From Apostichopus japonicus (taxonomy: Eukaryota; Echinodermata; Holothuroidea; Aspidochirotida; Stichopodidae): DNA of 64,000 bases. Below the pieces are notes generated by a model. That model had not been told where the DNA came from. It made no database searches and saw only the letters and a list, made by a program, of their open reading frames with translations. The stretch covers positions 6,735,501-6,799,500 of the forward strand of contig NC_092562.1 of the NCBI RefSeq assembly GCF_037975245.1, written 5' to 3'. Of this stretch, positions 46,797 through 59,600 are shown piece by piece (positions within the stretch are counted from its first letter, which is position 1; every line of letters starts with the position of its first letter). The position numbers were made by a program, and so were the translations under genes.

Positions 46797-48234
46797 CAGA
46801 GCTGGAGAGAACCTGATGATCTCTTATTTAATGGTATAACACTACATTACACAGCTGGAGGGAACAATGAACACGATGATCTCTTATTTAATGGTATAAC
46901 ACTACATTGCACTGCTGGAGGGTACAATGACTCTTATTTAATGGTATAACACTGCATTACACTGCTGGAGGGAACAATGAACACGATGATCTCTTATTTA
47001 ATGGTATAACACTGCATTACACTGCTGGAGGGAACAATGATCCAGATGATCTCTTATTTAATGGTATAACACTACATTACACTGCTGGAGGGTACAATGA
47101 TCCTGATGATCTCTTATTTAATGGTATAACACTGCATTACACCGCTGGAGGGAACAATGATCCAGATGATCTCTTATTTAATGGTATAACACTACAATGC
47201 ACCGCTGGAGGGAACAATGATCCAGATGATCTCTTATTTAATGGTATAACACTACATTGCACCCCTGGAGGGAACAATGATCCAGATGATCTCTTATTTA
47301 ATGGTATAACACTACATTGCACCCCTGGAGGGAACAATGATCCAGATGATCTCTTATTTAATGGTATAACACTACATTGCACTGCTGGAGGGTACAATGA
47401 TCCCGATGATCTCTTATTTAATGGTATAACACTACAGGTACATTACACTGCTGGAGGGTACAATGATCCCGATGATCTCTTATTTAATGGTATAACACTA
47501 CAATGCACCGCTGGAGGGAACAATGATCCCGATGATCTCTTATTTAATGGTATAACACTACAATGCACCGCTGGAGGGAACAATGATCCCGATGATCTCT
47601 TATTTAATGGTATAACACTACATTACACCGCTGGAGGGTACAATGATCCCGATGATCTCTTATTTAATGGTATAACACTACATTACACCGCTGGAGGGAA
47701 CAATGATCTCTATGATCTCTTATTTAATGGTATAACACTACATTACACTGCTGGAGGGAACAATGATCCCGATGATCTCTTATTTAATGGTATAACACTA
47801 CATTACACTGCTGGAGGGAACAATGATCCTCATGATCTCTTATATAATGGTATAACACTACAATGCACTGCTGGAGGGAACAATGATCCCGATGATCTCT
47901 TATTTAATGGTATAACACTACAGGTACATTACACTGCTGGAGGGTACAATGATCCAGATGATCTCTTATTTAATGGTATAACACTACATTACACCGCTGG
48001 AGGGAACAATGATCACAATGATCTCTTATTTAATGGTATAACACTGCATTACACCGCTGGAGGGAACAATTATCCCGATGATCTCTTATGGTATAACACT
48101 ACATTACACTGCTGGAGGGTACAATGAACATGATGATCTCTTATTTAATGGTATAACACTGTATTACACCACTGGAGGGTACAATGAACACGATGATCTC
48201 TTATTTAATGGTATAACACTACATTACACTTGAA
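46797..48234. repeat. 60-bp minisatellite
   Basis: About 24 copies of a 60-bp unit with GATGATCTCTTATTTAATGG, TATAACACTACATTACACCG and CTGGAGGGAACAATGATCC. The period is a multiple of three, which explains the minus-strand ORF at 47,137-47,397. A variant unit with a 6-bp insertion (ACTACAGGTACATTACAC) occurs twice, about 486 bases apart. Confidence 0.96.
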
Positions 48235-48750
48235 GAGTTGCACAGCCTATACAACAGAAGTACACATATACAAATGTGAGTCTAATAGCTTTAAGTATGA
48301 TTGAGAACATATCTGTAATACTACTACTACTACTCTATAAGAAGCGACTACAAAGCCTACAAGTAGGCATAAATAAACAACTTTTGGCAAATTAACATCA
48401 TAAAGAAAATGAGCTGCTAAATGGCCAGATTGAATGGCCAGAAACAATATCACATCATTAGCTATGCAGCTGACCCGCCAAATATCGATGCAAACCAACA
48501 CTCATCATTATTTCAAACTAGATACTGAAAACCGAGACAGAAAATTTACAAACCATTTAGATCATTTAAGATTAAACATCATCAGTATTATTATCCCAAA
48601 ATATGCTAGAAAGTCATATGGATGGCCACTCATTTCAAACCAGTTTTATGGCAGCATCAGGGTAAATTCCTCTTCGTTTGGATATTTGGCTCACTTGTCT
48701 AATTAAAGGCTTGTTCTAAATATCTGGGATTAATTCAATTGGAGGGTCAG
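48235..48750. other. No recognisable gene
   Basis: Short AT-rich spacer between the 60-bp array and the MITE. I see nothing in it. Confidence 0.4.
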
Positions 48751-49125
48751 CATAGGCGTAGGAGCCCAACTTGATTTGGGGGGGGGGGGGGCTGTAACGA
48801 CTTGCCCTAAAATATGACCAATTTTTCGTGATTGGTGCGCGTCCAACATCTTAATGCGCATATCATATAGGCATGCATCGGTTGTTACACCGCATGCCAA
48901 TTACATACAATCATTTGCCGTCTTATTACCCTTCCATATTGGTTATAATTATTGAGGAAGTCGCTACAATAATAATGATCATAATAATATCAGTATAACC
49001 ATTGAAAAACACATTGCAAATAATTTTTCTTTCAGTAGGTGCCCGAAAAATTCTCAGCATATTGCCCAAATTTTCACAAAAAGTTTTGGTTGGGGGCTGC
49101 AGCCCCCCGGCCTCCTATGCCTATG
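48751..49125 (-). mobile_element. hAT-like MITE, family A (complete copy)
   Basis: Starts CATAGGCGTAGGAG and ends CTCCTATGCCTATG. Flanking 8-mers AGGGTCAG and AGGGTCAC match at 7 of 8. At 375 bp it is the cleanest full-length copy and lies in the orientation opposite to the 38.8-kb copy. It shows single-copy versions of the segments expanded there and has no coding capacity. Confidence 0.92.
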
Positions 49126-51430
49126 AGGGTCACAACCTATGGGTAGGTACATTTGAAAAAACAATTTTACACATTTTGCCAGTGATTGTTCCCAGAAATG
49201 TTTAATATACATGTATATGATGTGGTTTCCTTGTTCTCCCTGCACTATCACTTAGGCAGCTCAATAAACTTTCATGGTTACAAGAAACGCAACTTTTACA
49301 GATATGTTGAAAATTTGTGCCTGCATTATGCCAACCTTATGCGAGAATATCATTATTGTTTTTTATTTCAATTTTTTTAAAATAATTTTGCAATAATTTG
49401 GTTTCTAGAATACTAGGTTGATGCAATAACTTACTGTACTGATTTAAACATGACCACCCCCTACTACATCAAACATGTACAAGCAAAATTCAATCATAAA
49501 CTTTTTGTCCAAATGACAATTACAGACAACTCAAGGGTGGGTCAACAAAATAAACAACTCCCAAAACTCTCTAAAATGCAAACACCATTTGAGTCAATTT
49601 GTGCTTACAATTGAAGGAGCAGAAAAATAGCAAAAACCCTCATTTTCTTTTTCTTTTAGAGAGAACTGACAACACTTCAAAGACTGCTTTATTGATATGC
49701 TCTTGAGAGGTTACTTGTAGAAAGCTCTGATAATTGGCTCAAGTTCAAACTACATTACCAGACATGACCAGGTATGTATTTCCGGTTCCCACAGAAAGTC
49801 AACTGAAGAAAACAATTTTGAGCTACTTCCTATAATGATTCCAAGTTGCAAATTGATTTAATGTCAAAGAGTGGTTGAGCTTGATAATGAGAAAAACTTG
49901 TGACTTGCCTCAACATTAATTCTCACCATCATTGAAGAATCCAAATTCAGGAAATGTTTTTGCAACACCCTCTTTACCCATATACTATAGATCCTTGGGT
50001 CAACTTGATTAACTTAATATCCCAGATCTTCTAACCACAAAGAGCAAACACATGTGAGCTTAACCTACATAATAGATTCCAGTTTTATAATGACCTCTAT
50101 TAATAGCCAGCATCATTTTACCCAAACAACAAAATTTGAAATGTTAAAAAATTGTGACCTTCAAAGTTGCGCCGGTCACTAAATTATGTTTTTTTCTTTT
50201 TCTTTTAGCCTTTGAAGAAGATCCTGCTAGGATCGAAACGTCAGGCCAACTTACTTTTACACATTCTCTTACACAGGCTCTCTAGTGGATACGCAGTTTG
50301 CTAACAGTTTTATCTTATTTTTATTTTGACTAAATAATTACCTCAACTTTTTATCAATTTTGATTATTTATTATCACTTTTAATTACTTTGAAATTCTGT
50401 GATTATGGGTACTGAAAACACAAATCTTTAGCAAAATATTCTGTCAGCAATTTTAATAGTACAACCTGGACAGCAAAAAATAGAGTACAAATCAGCATAG
50501 CAGATCTGAGAATCCAGCCTTTGAGCCAAGTGCTTCCTTCCATCTTTGAAGTTAATACAATTTTGGAATGCAAAGGTTAAGCAACAAGGGGCTGGTGTCA
50601 AGATAAGTGACAGTGAATGTTTCATGGTGGATGATAGTGAAGTATTTCCTCTGGATATCAAATACAGAGATGATGATATTCCCATCACACCAACCCATCA
50701 ATCAGATCAATATGTATGTGTAGTACTACAGTTAAACTCAGTATGGAGCTGGATTAAACTCTTATGACTTGATCCAACCAAATGAATATTGCATTAAAGA
50801 CAAGTCATGTATATCAGTCTATCTGATTTGAGACACAGAGTGACAGTGAAGGAGATCACTTACAAGAAAGCTTTGTAGGGGATTGACTCTAACTGATCAA
50901 ACATTGCAAAGACATATATAAAGGCATTGGATGTGAAGTTATATCAGTTTGCTGCATGATATGTTTAATAACCTCCAGAAAATCTCAGCAAAGTGACTAA
51001 AACACTCCCGATAAGCTAGCTGAGAAAATTTTTGGAGGTAACAAATAAAATTTGTTGTTGTCAATTGACTATAAGGCAAGAGCTAATTTGCTCTCAGAGC
51101 TATGAATCAGTCTGGAATAATTTACATTATTATTATATTTTTTATTACCAGTTTCACGATTTATGAACAATGTTTGTTAAAAAAAAATATCTTCAAAAAC
51201 TTTTCTACATGTTCTTGGAAAATACTTTGTACATAATGGAATGATCAATATGAATGGATTTACCTTGTTGCAAATTTACAATTTTAAGTTAGTCCTTTTG
51301 CAACAAAAATATCTGTGTTTCCTTTTCTTAGTTTTGCAGAAATTGGCAGGATTTCAAGCACCCTCAAAAATACTTTAAGAAAAGTAGCTAGCAAGAAATA
51401 GGTCTGCACAGACACAGGCAACATAAAGCT
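49126..51430. other. No recognisable gene
   Basis: Non-coding, apart from the hammerhead-like motif at 50,208-50,246 described separately. The frames at 50,428-50,767 overlap on opposite strands and match no family I recognise. Confidence 0.35.
50208..50246 (+). ncRNA. Degenerate hammerhead-like motif
   Basis: Plus strand: GCCT (stem I), TTGAAGA in place of the core CTGANGA, stem II GATCCT/AGGATC with a 3-base loop, GAAA, minimal palindromic stem III ACGT, cleavage-position C, then AGGC closing stem I. The layout is the same as the ribozyme at 6311-6371, but core C3 is T, which should weaken or abolish cleavage. It is probably a relic of a Penelope-like or retrozyme-like element. No polymerase remains nearby. 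Confidence 0.4.
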
Positions 51431-51439
51431 AGTGTTAAT

Positions 51440-52592
51440 TGTTTACGGAATCACGTGTTTCCTCCACACATGGGTGTATTAAAACTATGGAATCACATGT
51501 TTTCTCCACACATGGGTGTATTTCAAGTAAAGCTACATGGAGTCAGTGTTTCCTCCACACTTGGGTATATTTCAAGTAAAACTATGAAGTCATGTATTTC
51601 TTCCACACATGGGTGTATTTCAAGTAAAGCTACATGGAATCAAGTGTTTCCTCCACACTTGGGTATATTTCAAGTAAAACTATGGAGTCATGTATTTCTT
51701 CCACACATGGGTGTATTTCAAGTAAAGCTATGGAATCAAGTGCTTCCTCCACACTTGGGTATATTTCAAGTAAAACTATGGAGTCATGTATTTCTTCCAC
51801 ACATGGGTGTATTTCAAGTAAAGCTATGGAATCAAGTGCTTCCTCCACACTTGGGTATATTTCAAGTAAAACTATGGAGTCATGTATTTCCTCCATACAT
51901 GGGTGTATTTCAAGTAAAGCTATGGAATCAAGTGCTTCCTCCACACTTGGGTATATTTCAAGTAAAACTATGTAGCCATGTATTTCCTACATACATGGGT
52001 GTATTTCAAGTAAAGCTATGGAATCAAGTGTTTCCTCCACACTTGGGTATATTTCAAGTAAAACTATGGAGTCATGTATTTCCTCCATACATGGGTATAT
52101 TTCAAGTAAAGCTATGGAATCAAGTGTTTCCTCCACACTTGGGTATATTTCAAGTAAAACTATGGAGTCATGTATTTCCTCCATACATGGGTGTATTTCA
52201 AGTAAAGCTATGGAATCAAGTGTTTCCTCCACACTTGGGTATATTTCAAGTAAAACTATGGAGTCATGTATTTCCTCCATACATGGGTGTATTTCAAGTA
52301 AAGCTATGGAATCAAGTGTTTCCTCCACACTTGGGTATATTTCAAGTAAAACTATGGAGTCATGTATTTCCTCCATACATGGGTATATTTCAAGTAAAGC
52401 TATGGAATCAAGTGTTTCCTCCACACTTGGGTATATTTCAAGTAAAACTATGGAGTCATGTATTTCCTCCATACATGGGTGTATTTCAAGTAAAGCTATG
52501 AAATCAAGTGTTTCCTCCACACTTGGGTATATTTCAAGTCAAACTATAAAGTCAAGTATTTCCTCCACACTTTGGTGTATTACACAAATTTG
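51440..52592. repeat. 48-bp minisatellite with 96-bp higher-order unit
   Basis: About 23 copies of a 48-bp unit. Two subtypes alternate: one with GGAATCAAGTGTTTCCTCCA and CACTTGGGTATATTTC, the other with GGAGTCATGTATTTCCTCCA and TACATGGGTGTATTTC. Each ends AAGTAAARCTAT. Because 48 and 96 are multiples of three and the unit has few stops, a 348-codon frame and several others stay open on both strands. No start context, splice signal or domain supports a protein. Confidence 0.95.
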
Positions 52593-52654
52593 AATGCAAA
52601 AGCATTTCAGCTGATTGGGAAGAAAATATTTTAGTAAAAATTGCGATCATAAAT

Positions 52655-53060
52655 TAATGGATACCCTCAACATAACTATGACGTCCACATGGCCCTTTAA
52701 TGTAACATAAATAATTTGATTCCGCTCAACATAACTAAGAGGTCCACATGGCCCTTTAATATAACATGAATAACTGGATACCCCTCAATGTAACTAAGAG
52801 GTCCACATGGCCCTCTTATGTAACATACATAACTGGATACCCCTTAACATAAAGTTCTAAGAGGTCCACATGGCCCTCTAATGTAACATTAATAACTACA
52901 TACCCATCAAATAAACTAATAGGTCAACATTGCCCTTTAATGTTATATTAATAACTGGATACCCCTCCAACCATTAAGGTCTATGTAACCCTTTAATGTA
53001 ACATAAATAACTGGATACCCCAGAACCTAACTCAGATGTCCACATGGCCCTTTCAAAAGT
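52655..53060. repeat. 60-bp tandem repeat
   Basis: Six to seven diverged copies of a unit with AACTGGATACCCCTCAACAT, AACTAAGAGGTCCACATGGC and CCTTTAATGTAACATAAAT. It is unrelated in sequence to the 46.8-kb 60-bp array. On the minus strand each unit offers an ATTAAA hexamer, and the array lies about 0.4 kb beyond the GPx stop codon. Confidence 0.9.
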
Positions 53061-53485
53061 TGAGAGTGATAGAATAAAACTGCAGCACACTCAAATCAAC
53101 ATGCAGCTTTAAAGTTGAAGAAAGGACAAAAATATCTATCCTTTAAAATGGTTTTCCATATGTCTGATATTAAAGATGGGAAAACTAGTTATTCATTATA
53201 ATACCATGTAGATAACATCAGCACTCAAACGTCCATCCATTTTGGTTTGTCTAATCTTGTACACTACTAACAGGACACTTGCTTGGATCATTTTAACAAA
53301 ACACAACCAGATCGATGATCCTTAAAACTTAAGACTTCTTGAATAAAAACATTGTGTTTTCATTTGGCCTCTCATGAAAAGCATATTCAAAATATACATA
53401 ACTAGATATGTATATATCTGTAACTCTTTTATGAGACTCATGATCTAAAATCTTGGAATAACAGCATTCCAGTCTTGTGTGAGAT

Positions 53486-53640
53486 TTACAACTCATCTCT
53501 TGGTGACATCTGTGTGGCAGCCTCTAAGAATTGGTCCAGCTCTTCAATGGTAACCCAGGGACCCCAGCCATCAATGACACTTCCATCGGGAGCTATTAAA
53601 TACTTCCAAAAGTTCCACGTTGGTTCCTTGTCAGCAGAAT
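53486..53640 (-). CDS. GPx exon 3 (Trp/Asn motif and RDEL end)
   Basis: Runs from the acceptor TTGCTTCAG|ATTCTG to TAA. It encodes DSADKEPTWNFWKYLIAPDG through SPRDEL. The retained C-terminal tetrapeptide confirms the frame and the end. Confidence 0.95.
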
Positions 53641-56600
53641 CTGAAGCAAGCAAAATAAGAGATGTATGATTCAAAACCTATGGAATGATTAAGCGTCTCT
53701 TTTCCGGAGAGAGGTCTCGTTTCCCGCTTTTTTCAGAAACTTTTTATTTTCACGTTATTTTCAAGTGAATTGCTTACCCTGTAAGAGCAATTATGGGCTA
53801 ATAACAATGGCATTCTGAATTCCCAAATTTTTACCAGTCATAATTCAGGTGGGGGGGGGGGTCAAGCATTGATTCACTCGTTAACAGGTTATAATTTATC
53901 CAGTATCTCATCACAAAATGGTCACATTGCTGGATACAAGCTCAAATATGTATAGAACTTTTGCCTGTACACAGGGAACCATGTGGTACTTATTATGGGA
54001 CAAAATTAAGAGCCTTCCAAACTGACCTGATTAATATTAACCTGACGCCGTATGCAACATCCTGTGTGCACACGTTAATTGTTCACTGATTCTTCTTCCA
54101 AAGTGTGCATTATTTATACAGTACGATGCAGAGTCCTTTAAGAAACCTTAACTTAACATGTAAAGTACTTCCATATGCTTGTGTATATAGGCACAAGAAG
54201 GCACAAGAAACTTTGAAAACAATTGTAATTGTTCCAGCAGTAACATTTTCAGGAGATTAATTCCTGCATGTTTGTTGGATAGATTATACTGTGATATTTC
54301 AGGTTGACAGGATATTTTGAATGGACCTTTTTTATTTTTGTTTCCTGAGATGGAAACGGTAATTGATTTCCAGTAGTCTCTACCTTAAATGAAAAAGAGA
54401 ATTCATTGCCACATTTTGCATTTTGTATGAGAACTCTTTATGGTCATCTGACATCAGACAGTTCTTTTACTTGACAAATTAGATCCACATACCAAGTGTG
54501 AAGTTGATCAACTGTTACTTTTTGAGTTAGTCTTTACAAGATTTTCAGACTTTGACCTCTGTTGACCTTTGACCTCTAACAGCAAAACAACAGGCTTATT
54601 GTACTCAATAAGGTGAATCTATATTCCAAGTATGAAATAAACCAAGCTTGCTTTCTGAGTTAGAGAGTTTACAAAGTTATCAGACTTTGACCTCTGTGAC
54701 CTCAATTTCCTCAAATGACGTTCAACTCCACAAAATATGATAGGCTTTTCTTGTAGTCAATCAAGTGGATCAAATATGTAGTAAGTCCAAGCTCATATTT
54801 TTGAGTTAGGGAGTTTACAAACAAAGGCAGCACAATCACATTACGTACCATCCGCAAAGATTCCTTTTGCTTTTGGCAAGGAATCAAACCTCAACTCCAT
54901 ATAAAGTTGATCATGAAAATTGGATGATATGCAATTTTTTAATTTAAAAAAAATTTTTTTTTTATTGACTGCCAATTTGAAAATTACGATAGGGCATGTC
55001 ACATGGTCTGTCCAGCTGAAGTGTGGTTACCATTTAACTATTAATATGTGAGAGGAACAGCTGTTATCTGCTTATCAACTGTGCTGTAAAGAAAACGAGA
55101 GGAAGATTCTGCTCAGATCCTTCACACGAAAATGTGATCAATTCTTCTAAAGGTGCCTGCTGGTTCTTTGCAAGCAGTTCCCTCAGTAAGACCAGAGTAA
55201 GCAAAATGTTAGTTTAAATAACCAGGCCAATCACTGCACAGTCTTCTCAACCTAAGAGAGAGTCAGACCTACCACTGGAGAACCCACTTTGGCTTACCAC
55301 GAGAAAATATCCCAGGAAATATGAACATGTCAACTATCTTCAGGAAACAACTGTTGGCTATTTATTAGTTCCTGCTATCATCAGTGTTGTGTAATATTGT
55401 CAATAGATTGCACTTTGATAGAGGAACGGAACAATAATGCACTGACTGGAAGCAATGAATTCAAGAATATAGTCTTGTGAGTATCCAACTGTGAGTCGGG
55501 TGTTGACCCCTATAAACCATTTCTATGAGCACTAGATATGTGCATCTCAAGTCACAGCACCATACGTACTGTACTGTACATAGTAAACAGGTGTTAACAC
55601 TTCAGTTTCATTCTGGAACACAACTGGTAGGAAAGCAGCAGGGAGGCAATTCAATATAATTCAGCTTTTGGCATACTTATCAGTAAATCAGAAAGCAAAA
55701 GGGATTGGACATTCTTGTATATAACCATGGAGGTACCTCCATGATATAACAAACAAAGTACAGCATTTCTGTCACCAAGTGATGTAATACTATACACAGT
55801 CAGTTTATTTATGTTGCTCAACCTTTTTCAAAGGAAGAGAAAGGATAGGTTTTAATTCAACAATTTTACATAACTACCTGAAATAGAAGGTTTTAATTCA
55901 ATAATTTTACAAACTACCTGAAAGAGAAGATTTTCATTCAACAATATCATATCACCTGAATTGAAGGTTTTAATTCAACAATTTTACATTACCTGAAAGA
56001 AAGTCAAAGATTGGATCTGCATTGTCACCAACAACATCAACTTTGTTGAAAAGAAGATAGTTTCCAGGGTATTTGGTTTGAATAAAGTCTTGGATTTCCT
56101 CAATAGTTCCAGGTTCTTGGTTTCCAAACTGATTGCATGGAAACAAAATAATGTTCAGTCTGTCTCCAAGCCTTGACTGGCTCAGCCTCATCAGTGAGGA
56201 GTAGTGGTTTTCTGTGAAACCACATTGACTGGCAACATTGACCACTAAGGATGGCTGTTGAGGAAATTAAAATGAAACTGATGAAAAAGTAAGATGAGAT
56301 GTTTGTTTAGGGTATGGATGGTGGTGAAACAGGGACCAAATATGGAATAAATATTGATTGCTAACAGGCCCGAAGTCCAGTTTGAAGAAGTGAGAAAGTT
56401 AATTGACTTAGGAATTCTCTCAATAATGCAGCGATTGGTAAATTATCATATTGATGGTGAATGGTGTCCTAATTTATGGGTGGTAACTCTCAAATTTATA
56501 TGTTCAGCAAAAAGAATACATCTTGCCAAATTATAACCAAAAACCATTAATAGCAATCAGCAATAACCATCTAGTGCCTAGACTTTAAAGATCGATGTCA

Positions 56601-59600
56601 TCATCAATGTTACATTAAATGTGCATTGCAGCAAACAGAATTGTTAACTCTTTAGAAGAATAGTTGATACCGAAAATGATCTACGTTAAGTTGTTTCTCA
56701 ACTGTATAGTAAAAGTAAATCTCAACTGTATAGTAAAATTGGTAAAAACCATTCAGTGAGCCATAAATACCAGCAGTATATATCTCAACACTAAAACATT
56801 TGACAAATATAGTCTTTGAAGTTTTTATTGAAGTGCCTTCTATGAAACAAAGAGTTGATTTAGGTTACTGTGCTAAAGCTAATAGTGCTTGTAATCAAAC
56901 TGGGGGTTCATGACCCAGTTAAGGGTCACTAACAAACTAAGGAGGGTTGCAAAAACAATTCAGAAGAAATTATATAAAATTGCAGATTACAGCATGAACA
57001 TGAAGTAAAAAATCACAGAGTAATAACCAGTAAGAAGAATATTAAACTGACCTACTGTACTGTATGTGGCTACAACCATCTGGCTGCTCTTTATTAGCAA
57101 ACAGATTGCTTCACCATTTGCTCCATGGTAGACAAATTTATGTGCCAATAAATAAAAAATGGAATGTTTCATTATGTTTCAGTTTTAATTCCATCTGTAA
57201 GTTTGTTTTGCCTGGTGTCTGTTATTATATATTTATATTTTAAGTAACAGATTGCGTTTCAAGAAATTCTAGGTAATGATCGAGTCAGGAACCTGATATC
57301 TTTCTTTTAAAAGCAAATCTCATACCGCATACATGCTACCTCCCGATCACTGTCAAATTCAATACAGAGTAATCAAGAGAATACAAAGTTAGTTAAAATC
57401 AATTTTAATACAAACTACTCGAAAGAGACTTAAATGAGATATATATGACCTGTACAGTAATGGTATACAGTAATTTGATTCTGTAATGTCAGGATCAGTT
57501 CTGGATCTCAATGACAGATTTAAGTAGAAAACCTACAACAAATTATTGAAAGTATAAGTATAACTTAAATTTGACCCAAACAAGCAAATTAAGTATCAGT
57601 AGATATGGTATGTTCAGTTAAACATAGAAACTTTTTTAATGACAAATTCTGGATCTTCCATGTCTCTCTTTCCACTATTCCTCAACATCCCCTACCTATA
57701 CCCCCCCCCCCCACCCCTCTCCATTCAGTTTTTGCACATGAATGTATAGCAAGTTGATCAATCACATCATTATGGTTGTAGGACAATATACAGTGATGTT
57801 AGGCCACGCATACATTTGTTCCTTAAAATGTCCAAATTTCCATATCCAATGGGAATTGGGAAGAGTTGGGAAGGGGGATGTTAAAAAAAATGAGGAAACT
57901 GACAACACTCTGTTAGCTGACCAGCAATGATTTGTGGACCTAGTTGTGTTTATTTATGGTGTAGCATAAGAGAAGGAGCTATTATTGTAGCTGCATTCCA
58001 ATGAGGTATAGTACAACTGCAGTAGCTAGGTAAAGTAAAATTAAAGTGTATAGCACATGTATCAATGACACTGCAGATCTGGGTTCTCTACATCCTGGTA
58101 ATCTGAGATATCAATTTGTTGAGTGAAATTTGTCACTTTGTACAATTGAACATTACTTTCTTGAATTTATACAGTATGTCACTGAAGAGAAAACAATGTG
58201 GTTAATGGACACACATGCTCAGATCTTTCAGACAGTTCCTATACCATTCGAGACAGATGTTAGGGAAGTGGTCAAGTTGGTCAACGTACCACTACAGTAC
58301 AGTAGCTGTCATATTCAATCAAGTTATATGTTCAGGATAGAGCATAAGCCCATTGATGATATGCTTTGATAATAGCTGGAATAATACTATATAGGGCATA
58401 AATGCCCTGTAAACTTGGAATGTATCACTACAAAAATTGGTGCATCAAGATATTCAAACCTTACTATGGTAAGGCAACTTTGCAGCTAAAATTTCACTAA
58501 AATGTTACTGTTTCGTTAATCACAATTATTCCCAAGTTCAAAATAAAATGCAATGTACTGTAATAACCGATGAATGCCTATATGATATGCACATTCAAAT
58601 GTAGAACGCGTGCAGAGCACGTAAAAAAAAATTGGTTATAGTTTTCCAGCAAGTCGTTACAGCCCCCCCCCCCCCCCCCAAATCAAATTGGTCTCCTACG
58701 CCTATGAACCCTGTTGAAATTGGTAGGTACAGTAGCCATGTCTGCATGTTGAAAACAACTAGACTATGGTACTGGGAGAAGCAAGTGGAAGGCAAGAGCA
58801 TATTTCCTTTTCCTGTTTGGGATCTACATGTGGTAGTAAAACGGGCAAGCAAAACTTGTTTTTCGCCAGGAAGTTGAAACAAAGTCACATTCTTATGTTA
58901 GGACCCATTAAAATAATAGGCTATGCCTTCTTATTTTTACCACAGTAATTGCTAGGAACACATGTTGCCATGAACACAGTGTTGCCCAAAACAAATATAG
59001 CCAAGGCTCACAATTCTGTGAATATTCTGAAATGTTCATTCACAAAAATGTATAAACTTTACCGTCATGGTAAAGGCCTAGTTGTTATGCTTGAACTTTA
59101 TACAGTGTTAGGCCTAGTATCAATTCAAAGTGAGAGGAAATGACTAATCAAAGTTCGGTATGTCACTGAATTTCAACTGGGCCTACCTACACTATGAATC
59201 GCTTCTTTGATGAATTCACCTAAGTTATATTCCGTTTAAATTATAATGTTCATTCACAAAAATGTATAAACTTTACCGTCATGGTAAAGGCCTAGTTGTT
59301 ATGCTGAACTTTATACAGTGTTAGGCCTAGTATCAATTCAAAGTGAGAGGAAAAGACCAAACAAAGTTCGGTATGTCACTGAATTTCAACTGGGCCTACC
59401 TACACTATGAATCGCTTCTTTGATGAATTCACCTAAGTTATATTCCGTTTAAATTAAAATGTCTAAAGTGCGAACCTTGAACCTACTGTATTGGCACCAT
59501 TGCATGTATTTCAATTACGATGAGTACATCATCGAGTCCGGGAAGTTTATAATTGGTATCAGCTCCCTATATCAATGACGAAAGTGTCATTAGGAAGCTG

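Noticed and set aside
47137-47397. 86-codon minus-strand ORF with 20-residue repeats
   Set aside because: It is the 60-bp minisatellite read in frame, with no start context or conserved domain.
51455-52501. 348-codon ORF on the plus strand
   Set aside because: It is wholly made of the 48/96-bp tandem repeat, whose period is a multiple of three. Equally long frames exist on the opposite strand. There is no domain, splice or start context.
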